Below, piece after piece: positions 15,546 to 25,534 of a stretch of DNA of 64,000 nucleotides (the stretch's first letter is position 1; every line of letters starts with the position of its first letter). The translations under genes were made by a program, and so were the position numbers. Location: positions 306,123 to 370,122 of the forward strand of contig JAMPBJ010000001.1 in assembly GCA_023666835.1 (NCBI GenBank), in the 5' to 3' direction. The stretch comes from Bacteroides sp. GTDB taxonomy: Bacteria; Bacteroidota; Bacteroidia; Bacteroidales; Muribaculaceae. The notes beneath the pieces are model-generated. The model did no database searches. It saw only the letters and a program-made list of their open reading frames with translations, and was not told where the DNA came from.

Positions 15546-17087
15546 TTAGTAGCGCGGGTTCTGCTGGCCGGTCAACTGCGGGTTAACCTGCATTTCGCGG
15601 AACGGGATAGGCCATACGAAGCGATAGTCGCCGGGCTGGTAGGTCACGTTGTTGGTGGTGGGGGTCACAACGCTTTCGAGCATACCAAGTACGCTACCCA
15701 GTGAGGTGAAATTAGATGTACGGCTCATGCCTTCACCCCAACGACGGAGGTCGCCAAGACGGAAACCTTCACCGATGAGTTCTTTGCCACGTTCCTCCTT
15801 GATTTTGCGCAGAAGGGTCGAACCGGTGAGAGTGGTTGAATTGTAGTCCGGGTCGCGTGCAAGGATCAGGTCGTTAAGATAGGTGTTGGCCTTGGTTTCA
15901 TTGGTCGACATGGCTGCTGCTTCAGCGGCGATCAGATAGCATTCTGAGAGGCGGAAAGGTTTAGCCTTGTTGACCATATTGTTGGTGTTGGGCGAAGTGC
16001 GGAGAGCGGGGTTGCCGGGATATTTGTTGAACACGTAAGCGGCATAGTTTTCGCCGTTGACGATCAGAGGATTGTAGACAGTGAAGAATGCACCGAAGCG
16101 AACATCGGTATCGCTGTAGATATCAAGCCATTTAGCGGTGGGGATATAGTCGGATTCTTCTTCCTTGTTGTTGGTCAGCCAGATAAGGCCGGTGGTAGCG
16201 CCACCGATGCCTACTTCAGCGTAGGGAACGAAGAGGAGTTCGTCGCCTTCGTCGTTGATCCAGAGGTTGACGTAGTCATCGCCTTCGCAGAGAGCAAATA
16301 CGCCCGAGTTGATGACGGTTTCAGCCTTGGCAAGAGCGGTGGTGTAGTCCTGGGTAAGGATGGCGAAACGAGCCTGAAGGGCAGCCACGGTGTAGCTGTT
16401 GAGGTAGGAAGCGTTGGGACCTACATACTGGTCTGAGTAGTTGTTCTCGTAGTCGAGGACAGCGGTATAGGCCTGGGCGAGCTCGTTGTTGATGTAATCA
16501 ACGGTAGCGTTGATAGAGCTGCGGCCCACGTAGAGATTACGTTCGGCAGTAGGGTTGTAGGTTTCAACGATCTGCAGACCTTTGCCTTCAACAGTTCTGT
16601 CGGCAGAATAGTCGACGAGTTTGTCGAAGAGATACCAGTAGGCATAAGCGCGGGCAAAGTGAGCAGTACCGAGAAAGTATTCATACTGCTGTTTTTCGGC
16701 GGCGGTAGTGGTTTCGAGAGCCATCAGACGCTCTACTTCGGGGATGAAGTAGTTGGCCGAGTTGATAAGGGTGTAGAGGCTGTAGAAGCGGTCGGCCCAA
16801 TCGTTGTCGGAGGCTACAATCTGACCTGAAGAATAGTTACCGTCGCGGTTGCCATTGCTGACAAGACCTACGAAGTAGTCCATCTGGATATCGGGGGTGG
16901 CGATGCGTTCGCCAACCTGCACTGAACGCATCTGCACGTAGAGGCCGTTGCAGAAAGAGGCAGCATCGTCGACGCTCTGAATTGCCGAGCCCTGATCGAG
17001 GACACCATAGTTGGTGGTGTTCATGTCGCATGATGTAAACATCGAGGCGGACAGGATCAATCCTAAGAATATTTTTTTCATTTTCAT
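15546..17087 (-). CDS. SusD/RagB family outer-membrane lipoprotein
   Basis: A 513-residue SusD-type substrate-binding lipoprotein that caps the SusC channel. The lipobox cysteine is Cys20 (SMFTSC). Typical features are the helical TPR-like framework, YFLGTAHFARAYAYWYLFDK near residues 140-155, a RPFRLSECYLIAAEAA-like block (KPFRLSECYLIAAEAA), and the C-terminal ending VWPIPFREMQVNPQLTGQQN, which is the family hallmark. It follows SusC after 32 bp. No glycoside hydrolase is linked to the pair, so a non-glycan ligand, such as peptides, is possible. Confidence 0.95.
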   Translation of the reverse strand: MKMKKIFLGLILSASMFTSCDMNTTNYGVLDQGSAIQSVDDAASFCNGLYVQMRSVQVGERIATPDIQMDYFVGLVSNGNRDGNYSSGQIVASDNDWADRFYSLYTLINSANYFIPEVERLMALETTTAAEKQQYEYFLGTAHFARAYAYWYLFDKLVDYSADRTVEGKGLQIVETYNPTAERNLYVGRSSINATVDYINNELAQAYTAVLDYENNYSDQYVGPNASYLNSYTVAALQARFAILTQDYTTALAKAETVINSGVFALCEGDDYVNLWINDEGDELLFVPYAEVGIGGATTGLIWLTNNKEEESDYIPTAKWLDIYSDTDVRFGAFFTVYNPLIVNGENYAAYVFNKYPGNPALRTSPNTNNMVNKAKPFRLSECYLIAAEAAAMSTNETKANTYLNDLILARDPDYNSTTLTGSTLLRKIKEERGKELIGEGFRLGDLRRWGEGMSRTSNFTSLGSVLGMLESVVTPTTNNVTYQPGDYRFVWPIPFREMQVNPQLTGQQNPRY

Positions 17088-17119
17088 TGTTTGCGATTTT
17101 TAGAGGTTAAACAAAAGGA

Positions 17120-20100
17120 TTAGAAGCTAACCTCGATACCGAATTCGTACTGACGGGTATTCGGGTACTGGAACTGTACCATGTTGGACTGAACTTCGGG
17201 GTCGTAGCCGGAGAAGTTAGTGATGGTCCAAAGGTTACGTCCGGTGAAGTGGAGCTGAAGACCGGCGAGACCCCATTTGTTGATGAGAGTTGTGGGGAAG
17301 TCGTAGGCCACGGTGAGGTTTTTCAGACGGGTGAAGGAAGCGTCTTCCAACCAGCTGGTGTCCTCGCCTGCATAAGTGAGAGTTTCACCGAAAGCGGGAA
17401 CGTCGGTAACCTGACCGGGGTGTGTCCACATGTTGAGAGCCTGAACGCTCTGGTTGTATGAAGTACCGAAGCTTGTGGGGTTGCAGATGAAGTAGCGGTC
17501 GTTGTTGACCATGTATTTGCCGGACTGGAATGCGAAGTTGGCAGTAGCCGAGATGCCTTTCCAGCGAACAGTAGCGCCGAAGCCGCCAACCCAGGGAGCA
17601 TAGGCAGATTTGCCGGTGCAAACCTGAGCGTCGGAGGGGAATACTTTGGTCACGTTGTCGTTCTTGTCGAGCCACATCTGCTTACCGTCGGCGGGATCAA
17701 CGCCTACGTAGCGAACAGCATAGTACTGGCTCATAACGTCGCCAACTTTCTGGATAAGGCCTGTAGAGCCAATGGGATATTCGTCGGTTCCGTCCCAGAG
17801 TTCGAGGATCTGGTTTTTGTTGTAGTTGAACTGAACGCGAGCGCCCACATACCAGTCTTTGTTTTTGAAGATATCGCCGTTGACCTCAACCTCGATACCT
17901 TTGTTTGACATCTTGCAGACGTTGCCGGCACCTAACTCTGCACCAACGGTGAGCGAGTAAGGAATGGTGTAGAGCATGTTTTCGGTGCGTTTGTAGTACC
18001 AGTCGGCAGTGACGGTCAAACGATCGAATACGCGGAAGTTAACGCCAAGGTCATGGCTATAGACGGTTTCCCAAGTAAGGTCTTTGTTAGAGGGGTTGGA
18101 AATGCCGAGAGCCGAACCACCTGCGTAGCCGCCGGTGTAGCCACCGACAGTACCCTGCCATTTGAAGTTGCCGATGTTGGCGTTACCGGTAGCGCCGTAG
18201 CTGTAGTGGAGACGGAGGTCGTCGAGCCATGTCTTTTCTTTGAGGAACGATTCGTTTTTGATGTTCCACATCAAACCGAAGGCGCCGAATGTGCCCCAGC
18301 GATGACCGGGAGCGAGCTGCGATGTGCCGTCGCGACGTACGGAGAAGTCGAAGAAGTAACGGTTGTCGTAGTTGTAGGAGCCGTTGAGGAAGTAGGAGTT
18401 GATCACCTTTTCGGCCTTGCTGTAGCCAACATTGCTCATTGCGATGGTGAGGTTCTGGGTGAGAAGGGTGCGGCGGGGATCAGTAGTACCGGAAGCCGAT
18501 ACGCTGAAGCCATTGCTGCGTGCAATGATTGATTCCTGACCGATGAGCACGGTGAAATTGTGCTTGTCGGCGATGGTGTTGGAGTATTCAGCAGTGTTGG
18601 TGTAGGTGAACTGGTAGTAGCGTGCGAAGCCTTCGCCGTTCGAACCGGGGTTCATGTAGCCAACATCGTTGGAACCGATCTTGACGCCCATGTCGGTGAT
18701 GAAAGTCTTGCGGGGCAAGATGGTCTGCGATGTGCGGTTGTCATAGCCTTCCATAGCCTGCTGAGCACGGATCACGAGGCCTTTGATCGGGTTGATCTGC
18801 TCGTAGAGGCGGAGGTTGCCGGAGATGCGGTTGCGGTTATAGAGATTGTAGCTATACATGTACCAGGGCATTGTGATGCCTGAGTAGGGAAGTTTTTCGG
18901 TGGGAGTGCCATAGACGATGTCGCCGTTGTCGTTGAACGAGTAGTTGAAGGGCGAATCGTAGGGAAGAGCCATACGGGAGAGGAGCATCGGGTTTTCGAG
19001 GTAGAGACCGTCGTCGGCATCATCCTCAAGGTTGATCTTGCTCTTGCGCAGACCGAGGTTACCGCTGAAGCCAATGCGGAACCAGTTGTTGACTTTAGAG
19101 TCAAGGCTCCAGTTAAGGGTCGTACGGTTCATTTCAGAGTTTTGGATGATACCGTCCTGGCTGTAGTAGCCGAGGCCAACGTAGTAGCTGAGGTTGTCGC
19201 TACCGCCGGTCACCGTAGCGTCGACGCTGTAGGTGGGAGCCTGGTCGTTGAACATATATTTACGCCAGTCGGTTGAGATGCCGTAGTTGTTGATGAGGTT
19301 TTTCACGCCGTTGGAAAGGGGAGCGCCTACCATGTCGCGGAACTCCATGTACTGCTGAGAGTTCATCATGGTCACGTTGTCCTTAACCATAGCCGACCAA
19401 CCATAGTTGGCACGGATGTTGACGCGGGCGTTGCTGCCGTATTTACCTTTCTTGGTGGTGATGACAATAACACCGTTGGCACCACGCGAACCGTAGATGG
19501 CGATCGAAGTGGCGTCCTTGAGCACGGTCACGCTTTCGATGTCGGAGGGGTTCATCGAGGTGAAGAACGATTCGCTGATAGGAGCGCCGTCGCAGATAAA
19601 GAGCGGGGTGACGTCCTGAGAGAGCGAGTTGCGACCACGGAGCACGATCGAGATATTGTCGTTGGAGGGGTCACCGGAGTTGGAGTTGATGGCAAGACCA
19701 GCAACCTGACCCTGAAGAGCATCCACGAAGTTGGAGGCCGGAGTCTCATTGATGACTTTGTCGTTTACAACGGAAACAGAACCCACAACGGCGCCAAGTT
19801 TTTTGGCGGAACCGTAGCCGGTCACGACTACGTCGTCGAGAACGTTAGCGTTGGTCTGCAGGTAGACGTTCATTCCCTCAGTGAGAGCCTGAGTTGCGGG
19901 AAGATAGCCTACATAGGTCACTGTAACAGTTTTGACCGACGTGGGTACAGTGATGGTGAATTGGCCATCAGCGTTCGTCATAACACCGGTGGTGGTGCCG
20001 TCGGCTTTCACTGTTGCGCCGGCCAAGGGTTCGGCCTCGTCAGCGCTCAGCACCGTGCCGTGATATGTGCGATTCTGAGCAGAAGCGCTCATAGCAAGCG

Positions 20101-20137
20101 TCACGATTGCTGCAAGTAATAAAAACAGCTTTTTCAT
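17120..20137 (-). CDS. SusC/RagA family TonB-dependent outer-membrane transporter
   Basis: A 1,005-residue SusC-type transporter. A signal peptide (to about residue 20) is followed by a carboxypeptidase-D-like regulatory domain (about 24-95), the TonB-box-like DDVVVTGYG (101-109), the plug (about 112-230, with RGRNSLSQ and YGSRGANGVIVITTKKG) and a 22-strand barrel ending in the aromatic EFGIEVSF. No sigma/anti-sigma pair lies upstream and the N-terminus has no STN domain, so induction is probably by another route. It is the first gene of the SusC-SusD-lipoprotein operon. Confidence 0.96.
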   Translation of the reverse strand: MKKLFLLLAAIVTLAMSASAQNRTYHGTVLSADEAEPLAGATVKADGTTTGVMTNADGQFTITVPTSVKTVTVTYVGYLPATQALTEGMNVYLQTNANVLDDVVVTGYGSAKKLGAVVGSVSVVNDKVINETPASNFVDALQGQVAGLAINSNSGDPSNDNISIVLRGRNSLSQDVTPLFICDGAPISESFFTSMNPSDIESVTVLKDATSIAIYGSRGANGVIVITTKKGKYGSNARVNIRANYGWSAMVKDNVTMMNSQQYMEFRDMVGAPLSNGVKNLINNYGISTDWRKYMFNDQAPTYSVDATVTGGSDNLSYYVGLGYYSQDGIIQNSEMNRTTLNWSLDSKVNNWFRIGFSGNLGLRKSKINLEDDADDGLYLENPMLLSRMALPYDSPFNYSFNDNGDIVYGTPTEKLPYSGITMPWYMYSYNLYNRNRISGNLRLYEQINPIKGLVIRAQQAMEGYDNRTSQTILPRKTFITDMGVKIGSNDVGYMNPGSNGEGFARYYQFTYTNTAEYSNTIADKHNFTVLIGQESIIARSNGFSVSASGTTDPRRTLLTQNLTIAMSNVGYSKAEKVINSYFLNGSYNYDNRYFFDFSVRRDGTSQLAPGHRWGTFGAFGLMWNIKNESFLKEKTWLDDLRLHYSYGATGNANIGNFKWQGTVGGYTGGYAGGSALGISNPSNKDLTWETVYSHDLGVNFRVFDRLTVTADWYYKRTENMLYTIPYSLTVGAELGAGNVCKMSNKGIEVEVNGDIFKNKDWYVGARVQFNYNKNQILELWDGTDEYPIGSTGLIQKVGDVMSQYYAVRYVGVDPADGKQMWLDKNDNVTKVFPSDAQVCTGKSAYAPWVGGFGATVRWKGISATANFAFQSGKYMVNNDRYFICNPTSFGTSYNQSVQALNMWTHPGQVTDVPAFGETLTYAGEDTSWLEDASFTRLKNLTVAYDFPTTLINKWGLAGLQLHFTGRNLWTITNFSGYDPEVQSNMVQFQYPNTRQYEFGIEVSF

Positions 20138-20781
20138 ACTAAAAATAAATTAGACATATAATTAATTGGATTATTTTTCTTCTCTGATTGATGATCGTTT
20201 AGTTGTTTTCTTTTCTTTTTTTAACCTTTTACTCTTTCTTTCTTTAAATTTCAAACTTTTTTACCTAAAAATTGTACCTTTTTATATTGCGCCGCCACAA
20301 AAGAGTGGACAACGGATTTTGCAAAATTAATAATAATTATTAACACTGCAACACTTAAAAGTATTTATTTTCAGCTTTTAACACTTTTGACTGCATAAAA
20401 ACAACCTATTTATTTAATCTAAAGCGTTGAACTATGGTAAGATAGTGGCGTTTGAATTTTTTTAGTTTTAAAGTGTTAAAATCTTACCAAAACGAAAGTT
20501 TAACTCAATTTTTGCTAACATTTCGAAAGCAACGACCACTTTCGAGGCTCAATTTTGACACGCGCCACAATGTTGATGGGCGCTCTGGCGACGCTTCCCG
20601 GGAAGATATCAGATAGCAGGGGCGACCTTCGAGGGGATGCTACACATTATTATATAATAAGAGTTATTATTAATAGTAAGGGAACGGCCGGATGTGAGGA
20701 ATTTTTTTGAGGAGAGTGTGCACTTTTTCAGATGCTCAGTCGTTATAGAATAGATTGTTAATTTAACCAAAACGAAAACCG
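20138..20781. other. 644-bp AT-rich divergent intergenic region
   Basis: Separates the SusC operon (minus) from the thioesterase gene (plus). The left half is very AT-rich and holds the candidate SusC promoter and a leader of about 125 bases. A 12-bp palindrome CTTCCCGGGAAG lies at 20594-20605. I see no coding sequence with normal composition, no RNA gene and no two-box promoter for the thioesterase. The length is unusual for this compact genome and leaves room for a regulatory RNA or regulator sites. Confidence 0.5.
20269..20301 (-). promoter_or_regulatory. Candidate promoter of the SusC operon
   Basis: Minus strand: TTTG (20301-20298), 21-bp spacer, TACAATTT (20276-20269). The -33 box is perfect; the -7 box matches imperfectly. 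The transcript would have a leader of about 125 bases rich in A and G before the ATG at 20137. Confidence 0.4.
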
Positions 20782-21552
20782 ATGCCGGAACTTCAAGTAC
20801 TATATACTCATCAATATCATCTGACGGCGGCACAGTGCAACGCCCAGGGAGAACTGGCTCCCGCCCAACTCGTGCAACAACTGATAGAAGTGTCGACCGA
20901 GCATGCCGACTTGCTTGGTGTGGGCTTCCGCGACTTGCAGAAGCACGACAATCTGTGGGTGCTGTCGCGCGTCACCTTTGAGATGAAGCGATTTCCACAC
21001 CTGCTTGAGGATTATTCACTGACCACGTGGATCGAGGGCTACAACCGCCACTTTTCGGAGCGCAACATCGAGATCCGTTCAGCCGAGGGGGAGATCCTGG
21101 GCTTTGCCCGCACCATATGGGTGGCCATCAATATGCACACGCGGCGTCCGGCCGACCTGTCGTATATATCATACATCAAAGAGACCGTCAGCGAACACGA
21201 GTGTCCGATAGCCAAGCAGGGCAAGATCCGTCCGGTGGACCCGCCGCAGATTGTGCATGAATACACATTTCGCGTGAGCGACATCGACCTGAATCGCCAC
21301 GTCAATTCGACTCGCTACGTGGAACTGATACTCAATCAGATGGACATTGCCGATTTCGACGAGTACTATCTTCACCGCTTCGAGATTGAATATAAGCACG
21401 AAGCCCACTACAACGACACGGTTGAAGTGGACTCCGCAATGAGTGGCGACTCGTTGATCACGGCCATCGTGGGCAAAGGCAACACGATATGCCTGGCACG
21501 ATCGACGATGAAGCCGCGCCAGGGCGTCAGGCCGGTTGAAGCACAAGAGTAG
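20782..21552 (+). CDS. Acyl-ACP thioesterase
   Basis: A 256-residue FatA/FatB-type thioesterase that would release fatty acids from acyl carrier protein. It contains two hotdog domains: residues about 8-130 (FDPAQLVQ-like start, HADLLGVGFRDL, WVLSRVTFEMKRFP) and about 155-250. The second carries the catalytic-region signature DIDLNRHVNSTRYVELILNQ with the conserved Asn-His pair. It is cytoplasmic with no signal peptide. It is convergent with the patatin-like gene, whose stop is 130 bp away. Free fatty acid release next to a lipase suggests a lipid theme but the two are not co-transcribed. Confidence 0.9.
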   Translation: MPELQVLYTHQYHLTAAQCNAQGELAPAQLVQQLIEVSTEHADLLGVGFRDLQKHDNLWVLSRVTFEMKRFPHLLEDYSLTTWIEGYNRHFSERNIEIRSAEGEILGFARTIWVAINMHTRRPADLSYISYIKETVSEHECPIAKQGKIRPVDPPQIVHEYTFRVSDIDLNRHVNSTRYVELILNQMDIADFDEYYLHRFEIEYKHEAHYNDTVEVDSAMSGDSLITAIVGKGNTICLARSTMKPRQGVRPVEAQE

Positions 21553-21682
21553 CCGAATTGAAATCGCAGGCAGTGTAGAGCGCCTTCAGAATATTGGGCC
21601 ACGACGAAGGATTGTAGAGCGAGCGCGTGTAGCGTTCGACGACACGAATCGTCACCACGCCGGCTTCGCTGGCAAAGGCTTG

Positions 21683-22501
21683 TCAGAGATTTGTGGCCAC
21701 CACTCCGCGGGAGGCGAGATAGTCGCAGGCGGCATTGTAGCCACTGTCGAACACCCCGGTGATGCCTTTGAGGTCGAACACACTGTAGTCGGCCACGTCG
21801 TCGACATTGACAAGCATGTCGCACATCTTCATGTCGGTCACCATATTGTTGCGCGACATCAGCTGATAGGAACGCATGGCCATACGCACGACGTTGTCCG
21901 ACGGGACATCCTCGCTCGTGGCCGGCGAACAGTTGACCCCGACCAGAAACTTACACCGGTTTCTGATGGCCCAGGCCGGCAGGTTGGAAAGCACGCCGCC
22001 GTCGACATAACCCACTCCCTTGATCATAACGGGCGAGAACACGATGGGGACACAGCACGAAGCGGCCACGCAGTCGGCCAGGTCGCCGGTGCTGAAAGCC
22101 ACCTTGCGCCCGGCACGATAGTCGGTGGCACAAACAACGGTCGGCACCGGAAGCTGCTCCAGGCGTTTGTATGGAATGTTTTTGCGCAGAAACTTCTTGA
22201 ACTTGTCGAGCCGGAAAAAACCTCCCTTGGGCATCGACCATTTGGCCAGGTCGTTGAACTTCAGCTCCACAAACATGTCGAGCATCTCGCGCGGAGGGAT
22301 ACCGGCGGCATGCATGACGGCCACAACTGATCCGGCGCTGACACCGGCTATGATGTCGGCCTTCAGCCCCACTTCGAGCATGGCCTGAATGGCGCCGCAA
22401 TGGGCAAATCCGCGGGCACCTCCGCCACTCAGTGCGAGGCCCACCTTATAGTCGTAAGTAGAGATGGCTGTCTTCTTCAACTCATATCCAAACATCTTCA
22501 T
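21683..22501 (-). CDS. Patatin-like phospholipase
   Basis: A 272-residue patatin-family lipid acyl hydrolase. The oxyanion loop SGGGARGFAHCG (25-36) precedes the nucleophile elbow GVSAG (53-57, Ser55). The second member of the catalytic dyad is the Asp in YVDGGVLSNLPAW, near residue 167. No signal peptide is visible, so it is probably cytoplasmic. The stop is TGA at 21685-21683. The same frame stays open for 51 further codons to 21527, with sensible residues, but relatives end about here, so the stop is taken as real (see findings). Confidence 0.9.
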   Translation of the reverse strand: MKMFGYELKKTAISTYDYKVGLALSGGGARGFAHCGAIQAMLEVGLKADIIAGVSAGSVVAVMHAAGIPPREMLDMFVELKFNDLAKWSMPKGGFFRLDKFKKFLRKNIPYKRLEQLPVPTVVCATDYRAGRKVAFSTGDLADCVAASCCVPIVFSPVMIKGVGYVDGGVLSNLPAWAIRNRCKFLVGVNCSPATSEDVPSDNVVRMAMRSYQLMSRNNMVTDMKMCDMLVNVDDVADYSVFDLKGITGVFDSGYNAACDYLASRGVVATNL

Positions 22502-22580
22502 AGCAAACGGTGATGATTAACGTGATTTTGCTTTTAAAGCATAACAATCAGGCCACCGATATGGTTCTGAAAGACTACGA

Positions 22581-22612
22581 TTTGGATAAATGACTAAAAT
22601 GTATTAACTTTG
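22581..22612 (+). promoter_or_regulatory. Promoter for pnp
   Basis: TTTG (22581-22584), 20-bp spacer, TAACTTTG (22605-22612): a full match to the Bacteroidetes consensus. The predicted leader is about 43 bases. In other bacteria PNPase regulates its own leader; no obvious hairpin is seen here. Confidence 0.75.
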
Positions 22613-22661
22613 TGCGATTTTTTCAAGGAAGAAAAAAGACATAAGAAATTTAACGTTAAAT

Positions 22662-24932
22662 ATGCTGAACCCAATCAAAAAAACCATCGAGCTGCCCGAC
22701 GGTCGCAAGATCACCCTTGAGACAGGCAAACTGGCCAAGCAAGCCGATGGAGCGGTAGAGTTGCGCATGGGCAATACGATGCTCCTGGCAACCGTAGTGT
22801 CGGCCAAGGAAGCCGGCGAAGGGGTCGATTTCATGCCCCTGCAAGTAGAGTATAAGGAAAAATTCTCATCGTTCGGACGTTTTCCCGGAGGATTTCTCAA
22901 GCGCGAAGGCCGTGCCTCCGACTATGAAATCCTGACCGCACGCCTGGTTGACCGCGTGCTCCGCCCGCTTTTCCCCGACAACTATCACGCTGACACCTTC
23001 GTCAACATCACCCTTTATTCGACCGACGGCGAAGACTTCCCCGACGCGCTCGCAGGCCTTGCAGCCTCAGCCGCTCTGGCTGTCAGCGACATTCCCTTCA
23101 ACGGACCCATCTCCGAAGTGAGAGTGGCCCGCATCGACGGCGAATTCGTGATCAACCCCACCGTGGCCCAGCTTGAAAAAGCCGACATGGAGCTGATGGT
23201 AGGCGCCACCTACGACAATATCATGATGGTGGAAGGCGAGATGAACGAAGTGTCGGAGACCGACCTTCTCAACGCACTCAAGGCTGCCCACGACGCCATC
23301 AAGGTGCAGTGCAAGGCCCAGATGGAACTTGCCGAAGAAGCCGGCACAACCGTAAAGCGCGAATATTGCCACGAAGTGAACGACGACGACCTGCGCGCCG
23401 ATGTTCACGCAAAATGCTACGACAAAGCCTATGCAATAGCCAAACAGGGATGCGCCGACAAGCACTGGCGCGCCGACTCGTTTGAGGCTATCTGCAACGA
23501 ATATATCGAATCGATCCCCGAAGAGGAACGTGAAGAAAAGACTCCGCTTGTGAAGCGTTACTACCACGACGTGGAAAAAGAAGCCATGCGCAACTGCGTG
23601 CTCGACGAAGGCATCCGCCTTGACGGCCGCAAGACCACCGAGATCCGCCCCATCTGGTGCGAGGTCGACTATCTGCCCGGACCTCACGGATCGGCAGTGT
23701 TCACACGCGGCGAGACCCAGTCGTTGGCCACCGTCACCCTCGGCACCAAGCTCGACGAGAAGATCGTTGACGACGTGCTCAACCAGGGCCGCGAACGCTT
23801 CCTGCTTCACTACAACTTCCCCCCCTTCTCCACCGGCGAAGCACGCCCCGTGCGTGGCGTTGGCCGTCGTGAAATCGGCCATGGCAATCTTGCCCACCGG
23901 GCACTCAAGCGCATGTTTCCCGACGACTTCCCCTACGTGTGCCGCATTGTCAGCGACATCCTCGAATCCAACGGATCGTCGTCGATGGCTACAGTATGCG
24001 CCGGCACTCTCGCACTGCTCGACGCAGGCGTGAAGATGAAACGCCCCGTCAGCGGTATCGCCATGGGCCTCATCTCCGACTCGAAGACCGGTCGCTGGGC
24101 CGTGCTTAGCGATATCCTCGGCGACGAAGACCACCTTGGCGACATGGACTTCAAGGTGACCGGTACTACCGAAGGTATCACCGCCACCCAGATGGACATC
24201 AAGTGCGACGGTCTCTCCTACGAGATACTCGAAAAAGCACTCAACCAGGCCAAGGAGGGACGCCTCCATATCCTCGGCAAGATCAACGAGACCATTGCCG
24301 AACCGCGCGAAGACTACAAGCCCCACGTGCCCCGCATCGTCACCATGCTCATCCCCAAAGAGCTCATCGGTGCAGTGATTGGCCCGGGCGGAAAAGTGAT
24401 CCAGGGCATCCAGGAAGAATCGGGCGCCACCGTTTCGATCGACGAGATCGAAGAAGGAGGCTACATCGAAGTGGCTGCAAGCAACAAGCAGTCGATCGAC
24501 AAAGCTCTCGACATGATCAACGCCATCGTGGCTCTTCCCGAAGAGGGCAAGACCTACAAAGGCAAAGTGCGTTCGATCCTCGATTTCGGCGCATTCGTGG
24601 AATTCATGCAGGGACGCGACGGCCTGCTCCACATCTCTGAAATCTCATGGGACCGTCTGCCCGACATGGCAGCATCAGGTCTGAAAGAAGGCGACGAAGT
24701 GGAAGTGAAGCTGATCGAAATCGACAAAAAGACCGGCAAATACCGCCTGTCGATGCGTGCTCTTCAGCCCAAACCCGAAGGCTATGTGGAACGCGAACGC
24801 GCACCCCGCGGCGAACGCGGCCCGCGTCGTGAAGGCGGCAACGACCGCAACCGTGGCCCGCGTCGCGACCGTGGCGAACGCCGTGACCGTGGCGACCGTC
24901 AGCCCAAAGAGTCGCACGACAACAACGAGTAA
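22662..24932 (+). CDS. pnp: Polyribonucleotide nucleotidyltransferase (PNPase)
   Basis: A 756-residue phosphorolytic 3'-5' exoribonuclease of the RNA degradosome. Two RNase PH domains cover about residues 10-145 and 320-540, the KH domain about 556-620 ([20 protein letters not shown]) and the S1 domain about 628-700 ([17 protein letters not shown], then [10 protein letters not shown]). The last 50 residues form a low-complexity tail rich in Arg, Gly and Asp with repeated [18 protein letters not shown] units, absent from the E. coli enzyme but of a type seen in other RNA-binding proteins. A single-gene unit with clear promoter and terminator. Confidence 0.97.
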   Translation: MLNPIKKTIELPDGRKITLETGKLAKQADGAVELRMGNTMLLATVVSAKEAGEGVDFMPLQVEYKEKFSSFGRFPGGFLKREGRASDYEILTARLVDRVLRPLFPDNYHADTFVNITLYSTDGEDFPDALAGLAASAALAVSDIPFNGPISEVRVARIDGEFVINPTVAQLEKADMELMVGATYDNIMMVEGEMNEVSETDLLNALKAAHDAIKVQCKAQMELAEEAGTTVKREYCHEVNDDDLRADVHAKCYDKAYAIAKQGCADKHWRADSFEAICNEYIESIPEEEREEKTPLVKRYYHDVEKEAMRNCVLDEGIRLDGRKTTEIRPIWCEVDYLPGPHGSAVFTRGETQSLATVTLGTKLDEKIVDDVLNQGRERFLLHYNFPPFSTGEARPVRGVGRREIGHGNLAHRALKRMFPDDFPYVCRIVSDILESNGSSSMATVCAGTLALLDAGVKMKRPVSGIAMGLISDSKTGRWAVLSDILGDEDHLGDMDFKVTGTTEGITATQMDIKCDGLSYEILEKALNQAKEGRLHILGKINETIAEPREDYKPHVPRIVTMLIPKELIGAVIGPGGKVIQGIQEESGATVSIDEIEEGGYIEVAASNKQSIDKALDMINAIVALPEEGKTYKGKVRSILDFGAFVEFMQGRDGLLHISEISWDRLPDMAASGLKEGDEVEVKLIEIDKKTGKYRLSMRALQPKPEGYVERERAPRGERGPRREGGNDRNRGPRRDRGERRDRGDRQPKESHDNNE

Positions 24933-24970
24933 TCCTCGTAACTGACCCGTCAATACAATCGACATACGTT

Positions 24971-25009
24971 GAGACTGCACCACACTGATTCGGTGCAGTC
25001 TCTTTTTTT
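24971..25009 (+). terminator. Intrinsic terminator of pnp
   Basis: Perfect 11-bp stem, GAGACTGCACC (24971-24981) and GGTGCAGTCTC (24992-25002), followed by seven T. Confidence 0.92.
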
Positions 25010-25083
25010 AACTTTCTTTAGGCAACTCTATAAACGTCCGATTGTTTCTATAATCGAAAGTTAGAATTTAAAAACCTAAAGCT

Positions 25084-25395
25084 ATGAAAGAAAAAAGATC
25101 TTACTACGTCAACATGATTGAATCACGTGACGGTAAAATGAACGAAGTTCTTAATTTTAATTTCGGCGGTCATCACGACTTCGGCAGAATGGTTGAGCTT
25201 ACCCGCCAGGCCGGATGGTTTGAAAAAGACAAATATGCCAAGGAATTTGTATTGGCCATGCGCTTCATGCACCATGTGATCAAGAAAAACCCCGACAATG
25301 CCTTGTTCCAGGAATTCGGCCCGCAGTTTGAATCGTTCAAAGCCTACATCAAGGAAGCCATCAAAGCCAATTGCACCAACACCGAACCCGCTTGA
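25084..25395 (+). CDS. DUF3861-like small protein
   Basis: A 103-residue soluble protein beginning MKEKRSYYVNMIESRDGKM. The layout, a short beta strand then helical segments with HHDFGRMVELTR and a C-terminal KNPDNALFQEFGPQFESFKAYI block, resembles the DUF3861 family, whose role is unknown. The gene stands alone between two terminators. No two-box promoter of the standard type is seen upstream. Family assignment is from memory of the pattern. Confidence 0.75.
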   Translation: MKEKRSYYVNMIESRDGKMNEVLNFNFGGHHDFGRMVELTRQAGWFEKDKYAKEFVLAMRFMHHVIKKNPDNALFQEFGPQFESFKAYIKEAIKANCTNTEPA

Positions 25396-25436
25396 TCGTC
25401 CGATCAAAAGGAATCTTAAGACAAACAGTACAAAAA

Positions 25437-25472
25437 GCGGTGAAGGCCAACCGGCCTTCACCGCCTTATTTT
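25437..25472 (+). terminator. Terminator after the DUF3861-like gene
   Basis: Perfect 12-bp stem GCGGTGAAGGCC (25437-25448) and GGCCTTCACCGC (25453-25464), loop AACC, followed by CTTATTTT. Its T-tract overlaps the -33 box of the next gene's promoter. Confidence 0.85.
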
Positions 25473-25501
25473 GGCGGTAAGGTTTGGAATTTGTAATTTT
25501 G
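25470..25501 (+). promoter_or_regulatory. Promoter for the GH13 amylase
   Basis: TTTG (25470-25473), 20-bp spacer, TAATTTTG (25494-25501). Full consensus. Because transcription starts after about 25508, the ATG at 25535 is the usable start. Confidence 0.75.
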
Positions 25502-25534
25502 CAGGCGATAACCAAAACTTCTTTTTTCAGTCAT

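Noticed and set aside
20609-20833. 74-codon minus-strand frame in the gap upstream of the thioesterase
   Set aside because: AT-rich, overlaps the thioesterase start, no recognisable features or promoter; probably chance.
23067-24632. Long minus-strand open frame opposite pnp (521 codons)
   Set aside because: It is a mirror of the PNPase coding pattern, has an unlikely composition (His/Val/Phe/Asp-rich) and no domain; PNPase on the plus strand is certain.
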